Assembly: GCA_017643585.1 (NCBI GenBank)
Contig: JAEPND010000003.1
Location: 124,001 to 188,000, forward strand
Length of the DNA: 64,000 bases
Reading direction: 5' to 3'
DNA from: Maricaulis sp.
GTDB lineage: Bacteria > Pseudomonadota > Alphaproteobacteria > Caulobacterales > Maricaulaceae
Both the position numbers and the translations under genes were made by a program. The notes under the pieces were generated by a model. That model did no database searches. It had not been told where the DNA came from and saw only the letters and a program-made list of their open reading frames with translations. Positions 56,436-64,000 of this stretch are shown one piece after another (the stretch's first letter is position 1; every line of letters begins with the position of its first letter).

Positions 56436-58184
56436 TTAGCCGGATTTGCGGAGCTTGGAAGTCATCTCTCGCTGATCGAGGGTCTGGAAAATCGTCGCGA
56501 TCATCTGCTCGCGCTCAACCGGTTTGGCGATCAGCCCGTCCATCTGGATCTGGGCCAGCCGGACATCTGTCAGGGACATCACATCCGCAGTCATCGCCAG
56601 GATCGGGATATCGGCATGGCGACCGGCGCTGGCGCGGATACGTGCCGTGGCCTGTTCACCGTCCATAACAGGCATATGCATGTCCATCAAGACGAGGTCA
56701 AAACGGTCATCCGCCTCAAGGGTCTCGACCGCTTGTGCCCCGTTTTCCGCCTCGACGATCTCCACCCCTGCCGTCGCCATCAGGTTTTTGGCGACAATGC
56801 GATTGGTCGCGACGTCATCCACGAGCAGGATGCGCAAATCCTGATGCGCATCTGCGGCATCGACAGCGGGGCGATCGGCATCCTGCGGCGCCTCTTCGAC
56901 TCCGGCCTGACAGGTCACCATGAAAGTGAGGTAGAAATTCGAGCCTTCGCCCTCACGGCTTTCCGCCCGAATATCGCCGCCCATCATCTGTGCAAGTGTC
57001 CGGGAAATGGTCAGCCCAAGCCCGGTGCCACCAAACCGTCGTGTGGTATCCGCCTCGCCCTGTTCGAAGGGCTTGAACAGGCGCCCCTGCGTCTCTTCAG
57101 ACATGCCGATCCCGGTATCGTGCACACTCAGCTCGATCAGGCGTGTGTCCGGCGCCTCGCCCGGCCGCATGCGCGCCCTCAATGTCACCCTTCCCTCGGA
57201 GGTGAATTTGAGCGCGTTGGACATGAGATTGTTCAGACACTGACGCACCCGCACCGGGTCGAATTCCAGCTGGGCAGGGATGTCTGCATCAATGTCCAAC
57301 TTAAACTTGAGCTTCTTTTCCCTCAAACTCGGCTTCCACAACCGAGCAACGCTGTGCAGGGCCGCTGGCAGATCAGCCTGGGTCGGCGCGATATCCAGTT
57401 TTCCGGCCTCGATCTTGGTCAGGTCCAGAATGTCGTTGAGGATGGTGTTCAGCATGCGACCACTGTCGAGCATGGTCGCAACCATCTCACGTGTCTCGAC
57501 ATCGAGCGGCTGGTCCTGCACGGCCTGCGCCATGCCGAGAATACCATTCAGGGGGGTCCGGATTTCATGGCTCATATTGGCCAGGAAGTTGGACTTTTGC
57601 TCACTCGACTTCTGCAACTCGACCAGCAATCGCGAATGCTCTGCCAGATAGCGACTGGTCACCCAATAGGCGGCAAAGATCGCGAACGTGAAGAGGAAGA
57701 CCTTACCGTAAAGCTGGGCCGCTGGCACGGCCAGTTCCGCCGCGGACGGGAAGTAGAGCAGCTTCACCACCAGTGCCACGGCATAAAGCACCAACACGCC
57801 CGTGGCCGCCAGGACGCCGCGCGTGCCCAGATAGATCCCGGACGCGACCTGGATCATGATCAGGACCGGGATGCCCGAATTCTGGATTCCGTTCGATGCC
57901 AGGGACGAATAGATAAACAGGGCAAGGGCGAGGCCGATGACATAGAGGGCATGCCAGGGTCGAAGGCTGCGCCAGCGCTGCATGACTGGACTGGCCGCCA
58001 GGCCGGTCAGCAGGAACACATTCAGCACCAGTTCAACAAATCCGAGATATCCCGAGATGCTCATATAGCCGGTGACGGTCGCCCCCAACAGCGCAACAAG
58101 CGGGCCGACCGCGGCCCGTGACCGATGCCCCGCCAGCGCCCTGGCGTCCGACGCCTGAGCAAAATCTGTCTTGTTCTCAGCCAC
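56436..58184 (-). CDS. Hybrid histidine kinase with receiver domain
   Basis: The protein of about 582 residues has five or six membrane helices (about 25-190), a HisKA domain with [12 protein letters not shown], an ATPase domain ([20 protein letters not shown]) and a receiver with [10 protein letters not shown] and the phospho-Asp in [14 protein letters not shown] 58184 (V-A-E-N-K-T-D) and GTG 58220 are both possible; neither has a strong site. The input is probably a membrane or stress signal. No phosphotransfer protein is nearby. Confidence 0.9.
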   Translation of the reverse strand: MAENKTDFAQASDARALAGHRSRAAVGPLVALLGATVTGYMSISGYLGFVELVLNVFLLTGLAASPVMQRWRSLRPWHALYVIGLALALFIYSSLASNGIQNSGIPVLIMIQVASGIYLGTRGVLAATGVLVLYAVALVVKLLYFPSAAELAVPAAQLYGKVFLFTFAIFAAYWVTSRYLAEHSRLLVELQKSSEQKSNFLANMSHEIRTPLNGILGMAQAVQDQPLDVETREMVATMLDSGRMLNTILNDILDLTKIEAGKLDIAPTQADLPAALHSVARLWKPSLREKKLKFKLDIDADIPAQLEFDPVRVRQCLNNLMSNALKFTSEGRVTLRARMRPGEAPDTRLIELSVHDTGIGMSEETQGRLFKPFEQGEADTTRRFGGTGLGLTISRTLAQMMGGDIRAESREGEGSNFYLTFMVTCQAGVEEAPQDADRPAVDAADAHQDLRILLVDDVATNRIVAKNLMATAGVEIVEAENGAQAVETLEADDRFDLVLMDMHMPVMDGEQATARIRASAGRHADIPILAMTADVMSLTDVRLAQIQMDGLIAKPVEREQMIATIFQTLDQREMTSKLRKSG

Positions 58185-58325
58185 CAGTCTTGAGCCTTGA
58201 AACCCTCTCTCACCCTTCACACTGACACAAACACGTTAAGAATACGCGTATTCAGGCGCAATGGATCGGTTTCAGCTTGACGCGAGCGGTCGGGTTTGGC
58301 TTCGTTTGTCCCACAAGGGGGAAAT

Positions 58326-58790
58326 ATGATCAGAGTGATCCTGTCCTATTTTCTGGCTTTGACCGTTGGCGCGGTCATCGTCAGCATCGCCAACACACAT
58401 ATTGTGCTGGAGGGCCTGGTCGGTGCTGGGGCGGATATACCCACCCATGTGCGCGTTGACGCCATTGGCCGGGATCTGGTCGGATTTGGCCCGACCCTCT
58501 TCATCCTGCTGGCGATCGGATTTGCCATCGCCTTCCCGATTGCTGGCTGGCTGGCCCGCTTGCTGGGCGATGGGTGGCGACGCATCGGCTTTGCGCTGGC
58601 TGGCGCAGCGGCCGTGTTCACCCTGATCAACGCCATCACCGTTTACTATGGCGCGGTGCTGGAATCCACGATTACGCCGGTGGCGTCAGGCCGCGATGTG
58701 ACTGGATTACTGGTCCTTTCCATCGGTGGAGCAGCGGCCGGGCTGCTGTTCGCATTCCTCAAACCCGCGCGGACGGCAGAACACGGTTAG
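58326..58790 (+). CDS. Membrane protein, function unknown
   Basis: The 154-residue protein has four membrane helices (about 3-25, 54-78, 86-108, 126-146) and no long loops. ATG 58326 follows GGGGGAAAT. The family is not recognised. It lies between the hybrid kinase and the tandem paralogue pair. Confidence 0.75.
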   Translation: MIRVILSYFLALTVGAVIVSIANTHIVLEGLVGAGADIPTHVRVDAIGRDLVGFGPTLFILLAIGFAIAFPIAGWLARLLGDGWRRIGFALAGAAAVFTLINAITVYYGAVLESTITPVASGRDVTGLLVLSIGGAAAGLLFAFLKPARTAEHG

Positions 58791-58899
58791 CGAAGGCGGG
58801 AAAATTCCCCTAAAATCTGTCTCAAATCCTGCCCCGCAGCAGCAACTCCCCTTAAGTCGGGCCTGCTAGCGATGCTCTCCAGAGACGTGGAGGGCGAAC

Positions 58900-60096
58900 A
58901 TGACACTACGGCAGACAGTCCGGTCGGACCTCCGGCAGATCGTCAAGGGTGGCGCGACCAGCCGCATTCTCGACCTGCATTCAATCGCCGAGGCCTATGG
59001 CGGGCACGACGACTATCTGGCGCGCCCCTTTTTCCACCACCCTCGCCTGAATCGGTGTTTCATCGTCAAGCACACCGTCCGCGCCCATGAGCGCCCCTAT
59101 GTCATGTCCAACCAGCCCGTGGTGACCAAGATCCTGATCCCCCTGGCGCAGGAAGACCTGTCCCTGGGAGGTCACGCGGTTTTTGTCGAGGAAGTGGGCT
59201 TTGCCAACAAGATCCGGTCCGAGTTCGATTGCCCCGATGATCCCCACCTCATCGACCTGGACATTCTGAGATTGCGCGAACTGGCAGCCCTGCCCTCCTT
59301 TGACCCATTCCTGTTGAGCGAACGCTATCGCAATCACGCACGCCCGGTATCAGACCTCTATTTCAACATCTCGGAGAGCGAGAGCCAGCGCATGGAGCAC
59401 GCCGTGGCCAGCGAGGTCATTTCGGTGATCTCCCTCGCTTTCGGCTCTACGCAATCTGACCGTGACGATATCCGTGCCAGCAATTTTGCCCGCCAGCTTC
59501 TGTCCAATCGCGATGATGGTCGCCTGGACGCATTGCGGAATTCGCTCAGCATGACCGCGATGGAATTCAAGACCGGGATATTCGGCTGGAAAGGCATTCT
59601 CTATTATCGCTGGTGCATGTCCCAGACGCTGCACGCGCTGAAGAGCTTCCTCTATGAGTTGAAAGAAGTCTCCATCGTTGGCGCGACCCCGCACGAACAA
59701 ACAGAGCTGGAGCATATCCGGCGCAAGATCATCTCGGAGACCCGCGCACGCTGGGCCAGCCTCTCCGGCGTCATGAAGGAGTATGAGGAGGTCTTTGAAC
59801 GCTTTTGCCAGGGCCAGGACGCCAGTGGCTTCAGGACCTTCCTGCTGCGCGCACCCAGCCTGTTCTTTGATATCGGCAGCGACCTTTCCGTGGTCAGTCA
59901 CATCCCCGGGTATTGGCGTTTCTGGGCCAATCAGAACAAAAAGGGCTATCTTCACGCGCGGGAGGCCATGCCCCTGTTTGCAAGTTTCATCTCCAGCGTG
60001 ACACGGGACAACCTGTCCGGTGACCCGGCCGAGATCATGCATCGCTCGACGTCAAACATCCCCCGCCCCGAGGTCTTCGTCCCTCCGGCTGCCTGA
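58900..60096 (+). CDS. Uncharacterised protein, tandem paralogue 1
   Basis: The 398-residue soluble protein has no signal peptide or membrane helix. It shares blocks with the next gene: I-L-D-L near residue 26, V-K-H-T-x-R-x-H-E-R-P-Y, L-A-A-L-P-S-F-D-P-F-L-L-S, D-L-Y-F-N-I-S, I-F-G-W-K-G-I-L-Y-Y-R-W, and I-I-S-E-T-R-x-R-W. The last half is mainly helical. I do not recognise the family. GGAGGG precedes the ATG. Confidence 0.8.
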   Translation: MTLRQTVRSDLRQIVKGGATSRILDLHSIAEAYGGHDDYLARPFFHHPRLNRCFIVKHTVRAHERPYVMSNQPVVTKILIPLAQEDLSLGGHAVFVEEVGFANKIRSEFDCPDDPHLIDLDILRLRELAALPSFDPFLLSERYRNHARPVSDLYFNISESESQRMEHAVASEVISVISLAFGSTQSDRDDIRASNFARQLLSNRDDGRLDALRNSLSMTAMEFKTGIFGWKGILYYRWCMSQTLHALKSFLYELKEVSIVGATPHEQTELEHIRRKIISETRARWASLSGVMKEYEEVFERFCQGQDASGFRTFLLRAPSLFFDIGSDLSVVSHIPGYWRFWANQNKKGYLHAREAMPLFASFISSVTRDNLSGDPAEIMHRSTSNIPRPEVFVPPAA

Positions 60097-60227
60097 GCGT
60101 ACCAACGCTCTCATCAGCCCAATCAGCGGCTGCGCTCATAACATATCAAGGGTCGCAATCGGGGCGTTATCGCTCTGGTGAGATTTTTGTGATTTTTGTG
60201 ACACCGGGCAAATGTGGGGCGCGGGAC

Positions 60228-61382
60228 TTGGGCAAGTCGACAGCCAGCGCAAATCTGAAACGGATCGTTCAGGGCGGAACCAGTTTTCGCATCCTCGATC
60301 TGTACTCGATCCATCGCCGTTTTCGTCACAAGAGCGATCACGGCAATCTGCCCTTTTTCTATAATCGTCGGCTCAACACGGCCTTCCTGATCAAGCATAC
60401 CGCGCGCAAGCATGAGCGCCCTTACCTTGTCACGGACAATCCCGTCGTCACCAAGGTGATTGTGCCGGTAACCACCTCGGATCTCGCCATGGGTGGGCAT
60501 TCCTTCTTTGTGGAAGAACGCGGGTTTGAGCCGAAGCTGCGCGAATTCATCGGGCAGGATTCCAACGAGCTGGCCTATTCCCACGACCTGGAGCGCCTGC
60601 GCGACCTGGCCGCCCTGCCCTCTTTCGACCCATTCCTGCTGAGCAACCGCTTTCGCGATCACGACAGCCCGGTCGCAGACCTCTATTTCAACATTTCCGA
60701 CCAGGATCTGGAGAAGATGGAAGGGTATGTGGCGGACCAGGTCGCTGACATGGTCAATCTGGCCTTCAATAAGGTTGATGTCTCGCCGGATGATGATGGT
60801 GCACGCCAGCGCGCTATCCGCTTTGCTCACTATATCCTCACCGGGGAGGAAGATGAGCGTTTCGATCAATTGCAGCACGCGCTGGATCTCGATGAGTCCA
60901 AGTACCGCGCCGCGATCTTCGGCTGGAAAGGTATTCTGTATTATCGCTGGCGCATCTCGGACGAAAAGGATGCCCTGCGTCGCTTCCTGATCGCGATCAA
61001 TGATCTGGTCGTCACCGGCATGACCCAGTCCGAACGCTTCATGATCGATGAAATCCGACGCGATATTATCTCGGAAACCCGCAAACGCTGGCGATCACTG
61101 CAAACCATCATGGCCGAGTATGAAACCGAATATGGACGGTTTGCCACCGGGGGCGATCCGCGTGCCATCCGTCACATCCTGCTGAAGGCACCTGAATTCT
61201 TTGCCGAGCTTGGGCATGATCTTTCCGCGGTCTCCCATGTCACAACCTACTGGGATTATTGGTGCGGGCGGCGCGAGGAAGAAACCATGCCGGCCCGCGA
61301 CGCGATGGATATCTTTCCAGGCTTCCTGCGCAGCCTGACCAGCGATCGCGGCCCGGATGAAGCCAACGCCCAATCGGCCTGA
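60228..61382 (+). CDS. Uncharacterised protein, tandem paralogue 2
   Basis: A paralogue of the preceding gene over its full length, same strand. The start is set at TTG 60228 because the reading then aligns with paralogue 1 within one residue and GGGG lies eight bases upstream; GTG codons at 60189 and 60198 are possible. Conserved blocks include V-K/K-H-T-x-R-x-H-E-R-P-Y, G-G-H-S-F-F-V-E-E, L-P-S-F-D-P-F-L-L-S, and F-G-W-K-G-I-L-Y-Y-R-W. Function unknown. Confidence 0.78.
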   Translation: MGKSTASANLKRIVQGGTSFRILDLYSIHRRFRHKSDHGNLPFFYNRRLNTAFLIKHTARKHERPYLVTDNPVVTKVIVPVTTSDLAMGGHSFFVEERGFEPKLREFIGQDSNELAYSHDLERLRDLAALPSFDPFLLSNRFRDHDSPVADLYFNISDQDLEKMEGYVADQVADMVNLAFNKVDVSPDDDGARQRAIRFAHYILTGEEDERFDQLQHALDLDESKYRAAIFGWKGILYYRWRISDEKDALRRFLIAINDLVVTGMTQSERFMIDEIRRDIISETRKRWRSLQTIMAEYETEYGRFATGGDPRAIRHILLKAPEFFAELGHDLSAVSHVTTYWDYWCGRREEETMPARDAMDIFPGFLRSLTSDRGPDEANAQSA

Positions 61383-61449
61383 CGGCCGTCGCGGCACGAA
61401 GTGTTGAAAGCGGGGTGACGGGCCGCGTCGACCCACGTATTTCAGGATC

Positions 61450-63258
61450 ATGGCCCCACCGCTTCTCACCCTCCAGGACATCCATCTAACGTTCGGCGTC
61501 ACCCCGCTGCTCGACGGCGCCGAGTTGAGCGTCGAGGAGAATGCGCGCCTGTGCCTGGTCGGGCGCAACGGGTCAGGAAAATCGACTCTCATGAAAGTGG
61601 CAGCCGGTCTGGTGGAAGCCGATACGGGGTCCCGGTTCATCCAGCCTGGAGTCACGGTGCGATATCTGGAGCAGGAGCCCGACCTCAGCGCCTTTACGTC
61701 GATCAAGGACTATGTCCTGGACGGGCTGGCGCCGGCGGATTCCGAATACCGTGCCCTGTATCTGCTGGAACATCTCGGCCTGACAGGCGATGAAGACCCC
61801 GCATCCGTTTCCGGCGGCGAGGCGCGCCGGGCGGCCCTGGCACGGGCGCTCGCACCAGAGCCGGACATCCTGATGCTGGACGAGCCCACCAACCATCTCG
61901 ACCTGCCGGCGATCGAATGGCTTGAAGACGAGCTGAAATCTATCCGCGCCGCCCTAGTCCTGATCAGTCACGACCGCCGTTTCCTGAGCAATCTTTCACG
62001 CGCCACCGTGTGGCTTGATCGCGGACAGACACGCCTGCTGAACAAGGGGTTCGAGAGTTTCGAAGCCTGGCGAGACGAGACGCTGGAGGCTGAACAGCTC
62101 GAGCTTCACAAGCTCGACCGCAAGATCGTCCGCGAGGAACACTGGCTTCGCTATGGCGTCACCGCGCGTCGCAAACGCAATGTCCGCCGCCTGTCCGAAC
62201 TGCATGACCTGCGCAAACAGCGTGCAGAGCATCGCGGACCAACCGGAACGGCGAAAATGGAAGCGTCCACCGCCCAGGAAGCCAGCAAGCTGATCGCCGA
62301 CGCACGCGGCCTCAGCAAACAATATGGCGACCAGCGCCTGGTCGATGACTTCTCCATGCGCGTGACCCGGGGCGCTCGGATCGGCCTGGTAGGCCCCAAT
62401 GGCGCGGGCAAGACCACCCTGCTCAAGATGCTGGTGGGCGAGCTGGAGCCGGACAGCGGCAACGTGAAGCTGGCCCAGAATCTGGAATTCGCCAGTCTTG
62501 ACCAGCGCCGCTCCGCGCTGAAGGCGGACTGGACCGTCGCTGAAACCCTGACCGAGGGCAGCGGCGACATGGTGGAAGTCAATGGCCAGCGCAAGCATGT
62601 CATGGCCTATATGAAAGACTTCCTGTTCGCACCGGAGCAGGCCAATACGCCGATCGAAGTGCTCTCCGGCGGAGAACGCGCACGGCTTCTGCTGGCGCGT
62701 GCGCTGGCCCTGCCATCCAACGTGCTCATCCTCGACGAGCCAACCAACGACCTCGACCTGGAAACCCTAGACCTGTTGCAGGACCTGATCGCCAATTATG
62801 CCGGCACCGTCTTCCTAGTGTCCCACGATCGCGATTTCATCGACCGTACCTGCACCAGTGTTCTGATGTCGGAAGGACGGGGGAAATGGGTGGAGTATGC
62901 CGGTGGCTATTCCGACATGCTGGCCCAACGCGGCGCCGGTGTCGCCAAGAAGAATGCCCCACGCAAACCGGCTGGTTCAGGGGACAAGCCCGCTGCCAAG
63001 CCGCAGCAGGCCGCACCGGAACGCAAGCGCATGGCGAACAAGGACCGCTATGAGCTCAAGCACCTGCCTGAACAGATCGAGGCGCTGGTGACACGGATTG
63101 CTGCGTTGGAAAAGGAATTGGCCAGTCCGGCTCTGGCGCAGGACCCGGCGCGTATGACCGAGGTCTCCGAAACACTCGGCAAGGCCATGCAGGAGCGCTC
63201 TGACAAGGAAGACCGCTGGCTTGAGCTGGAAGCCCTGCGCGAGGAGTTGGAAGGCTAG
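61450..63258 (+). CDS. ABC-F family ATPase (Uup-like)
   Basis: The 602-residue protein has two ATPase domains without membrane segments: Walker A G-R-N-G-S-G-K-S-T with signature S-G-G-E-A-R-R-A-A-L-A-R-A-L, and G-P-N-G-A-G-K-T-T with L-S-G-G-E-R-A-R-L-L-L-A-R-A-L. A helical linker separates them, and a Lys/Pro/Ala-rich stretch leads to a C-terminal coiled coil, as in Uup. ABC-F proteins bind the ribosome E site; Uup also affects DNA transposon excision. AGGATC precedes the ATG. Confidence 0.93.
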   Translation: MAPPLLTLQDIHLTFGVTPLLDGAELSVEENARLCLVGRNGSGKSTLMKVAAGLVEADTGSRFIQPGVTVRYLEQEPDLSAFTSIKDYVLDGLAPADSEYRALYLLEHLGLTGDEDPASVSGGEARRAALARALAPEPDILMLDEPTNHLDLPAIEWLEDELKSIRAALVLISHDRRFLSNLSRATVWLDRGQTRLLNKGFESFEAWRDETLEAEQLELHKLDRKIVREEHWLRYGVTARRKRNVRRLSELHDLRKQRAEHRGPTGTAKMEASTAQEASKLIADARGLSKQYGDQRLVDDFSMRVTRGARIGLVGPNGAGKTTLLKMLVGELEPDSGNVKLAQNLEFASLDQRRSALKADWTVAETLTEGSGDMVEVNGQRKHVMAYMKDFLFAPEQANTPIEVLSGGERARLLLARALALPSNVLILDEPTNDLDLETLDLLQDLIANYAGTVFLVSHDRDFIDRTCTSVLMSEGRGKWVEYAGGYSDMLAQRGAGVAKKNAPRKPAGSGDKPAAKPQQAAPERKRMANKDRYELKHLPEQIEALVTRIAALEKELASPALAQDPARMTEVSETLGKAMQERSDKEDRWLELEALREELEG

Positions 63259-63318
63259 GCTGGGGATGCCGGCCAGCAGCGCTCCGGCTGGGAGCGCCGC
63301 TGGACGAACCTGACCGGT

Positions 63319-64000
63319 CTATCTCAGACGGTTGGAGTTTGCCGGGCCCAGCAGGACGGCGTTCAACAGCAACAGGTCGAGGCCTTCAAGATAGGCGCGC
63401 GTGGTTGGTGACTGGGTGAAGGCAATCACATGACCGCGTCCCATGCGCCGCGTGACGACGAAGGGTTTCAGCGCCAATTGCTCGGCATATTCGGCCCACA
63501 GATAACCGCCCTGCAGCAATTCCTCCGGTGTTCCGAAGCGCATGGCCGTCGTGGCATCATCCAAGGCCACGGGCGCGTAGATATCCGAGCCGGTCACCAG
63601 CGCATAAGCCCCGTCCTCGTAGCCCGCAGACATCCAGCTGTCCGTATTGGCTGTAACGGAAACCAGGGCACCGGGCGAGGAATCCGGCATGGCGCCGTGA
63701 ACCGCTTCGGCAATCAGTCGTTCGGCTTGGCTGTTCAAGATACTGCCGTCTGTGACCCCTGAAGACGACGCTTCACTGTCTCTTGGAGTGCCCACGGCCC
63801 GTTCACGCTGCATCGGAAGAAAGCCGTTATCACTGTCGGACAACCAGCGCGTCGCCGTTCCCAGTCCGACCAGGACACCGCCCTGGGACACATAGCTCTG
63901 CAAGGCAGAGCGCGCTCCAGACAACATGCTCGTATATCCGGGGAAACCCTGATCCGGCATGATGATCACATCAAACCGATCGAGATCTGCCCGCCCGATG
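63319..64000 (-). CDS. C-terminal part of a protein with M14-peptidase-like tail (5' end outside window)
   Basis: The minus-strand frame is open to the window end, with D-L-D-R-F-D-V-I-I-M-P-D at its visible start. The end has V-V-T-R-R-M-G-R-G-H-V-I-A-F, then a region like the last strands of secreted M14 carboxypeptidases that carry a glutamine-amidotransferase-like C-terminal domain. About 227 codons are visible and no catalytic zinc motif is included, so the family call is provisional. The plus-strand frame over the same DNA is a shadow. Confidence 0.6.
   Translation of the reverse strand, partial: IGRADLDRFDVIIMPDQGFPGYTSMLSGARSALQSYVSQGGVLVGLGTATRWLSDSDNGFLPMQRERAVGTPRDSEASSSGVTDGSILNSQAERLIAEAVHGAMPDSSPGALVSVTANTDSWMSAGYEDGAYALVTGSDIYAPVALDDATTAMRFGTPEELLQGGYLWAEYAEQLALKPFVVTRRMGRGHVIAFTQSPTTRAYLEGLDLLLLNAVLLGPANSNRLR

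Noticed and set aside
56616-58121. 501-residue plus-strand open frame
   Set aside because: Antisense to the hybrid histidine kinase.

Overview
The window is GC-rich, densely coded DNA from a free-living alphaproteobacterium. The gene set (TadG-type pilus protein, SqdB sulfolipid synthase, SAM-II riboswitch, ADP-heptose genes, DUF1330 and VOC proteins, many lipoproteins and secreted proteins) best fits a stalked or marine group such as Maricaulales/Hyphomonadaceae. That placement is inference from gene content; no rRNA or tRNA gene was found. I saw no phage, intact insertion sequence or CRISPR array.

Layout. 1-9.9 kb: a cut-off Sel1-repeat protein, thiE, a small secreted protein, the lower-glycolysis run gap-pgk-fba, sqdB, a GIY-YIG nuclease gene bracketed by ~111 bp direct repeats, and argE with a coupled small gene. 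9.9-17 kb: TadG-like von Willebrand protein, FKBP lipoprotein, M16 protease lipoprotein, and a fused two-domain oligopeptide ABC ATPase. 17-24 kb: a histidine kinase with seven PAS domains, then a MacAB-like export operon whose adaptor carries an inserted LTxxQ module. 24-31 kb: membrane AraC regulator, Kef-type K+/H+ antiporter, HxlR regulator divergent from mdaB-GST, and a Tat-targeted protein that closely resembles a eukaryotic Rac GTPase. 31-39.8 kb: a repeat-rich spacer, typA, a sensor-like membrane protein, MarR divergent from hpd-VOC, a LuxR-type membrane regulator, a gene split by an in-frame stop, and an SRAP protein. 39.8-46.7 kb: an AT-richer stretch with a secreted protein, palindromic repeats, a SAM-II riboswitch driving metX-metB, and hldE-gmhB-hldD. 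46.7-55.3 kb: glpK divergent from a lysophospholipase, a flavoprotein, an RND efflux pair and a DUF1330 protein. 55.3-64 kb: PQQ-type sugar dehydrogenase, hybrid histidine kinase, two tandem paralogues of an unrecognised family, an ABC-F ATPase, and the C-terminal end of a protein resembling an M14-peptidase tail.

How genes work together. gap, pgk and fba form a glycolytic/gluconeogenic block. hldE-gmhB-hldD make ADP-heptose for LPS, lacking only gmhA here. The riboswitch ties metX-metB to SAM level. MarR and HxlR sit divergently from hpd-VOC and mdaB-GST with palindromes in the shared promoters. The lipase and glpK could feed lipid glycerol into metabolism.

The most unusual item is the Rac-like GTPase (30304-31008). 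A complete Rac-type G domain starts at its own methionine directly after a twin-arginine signal peptide. It has Asp in place of the catalytic Gln, lacks the Rho insert, and lacks a CAAX box. The repeat-bracketed GIY-YIG gene is the second most interesting item.
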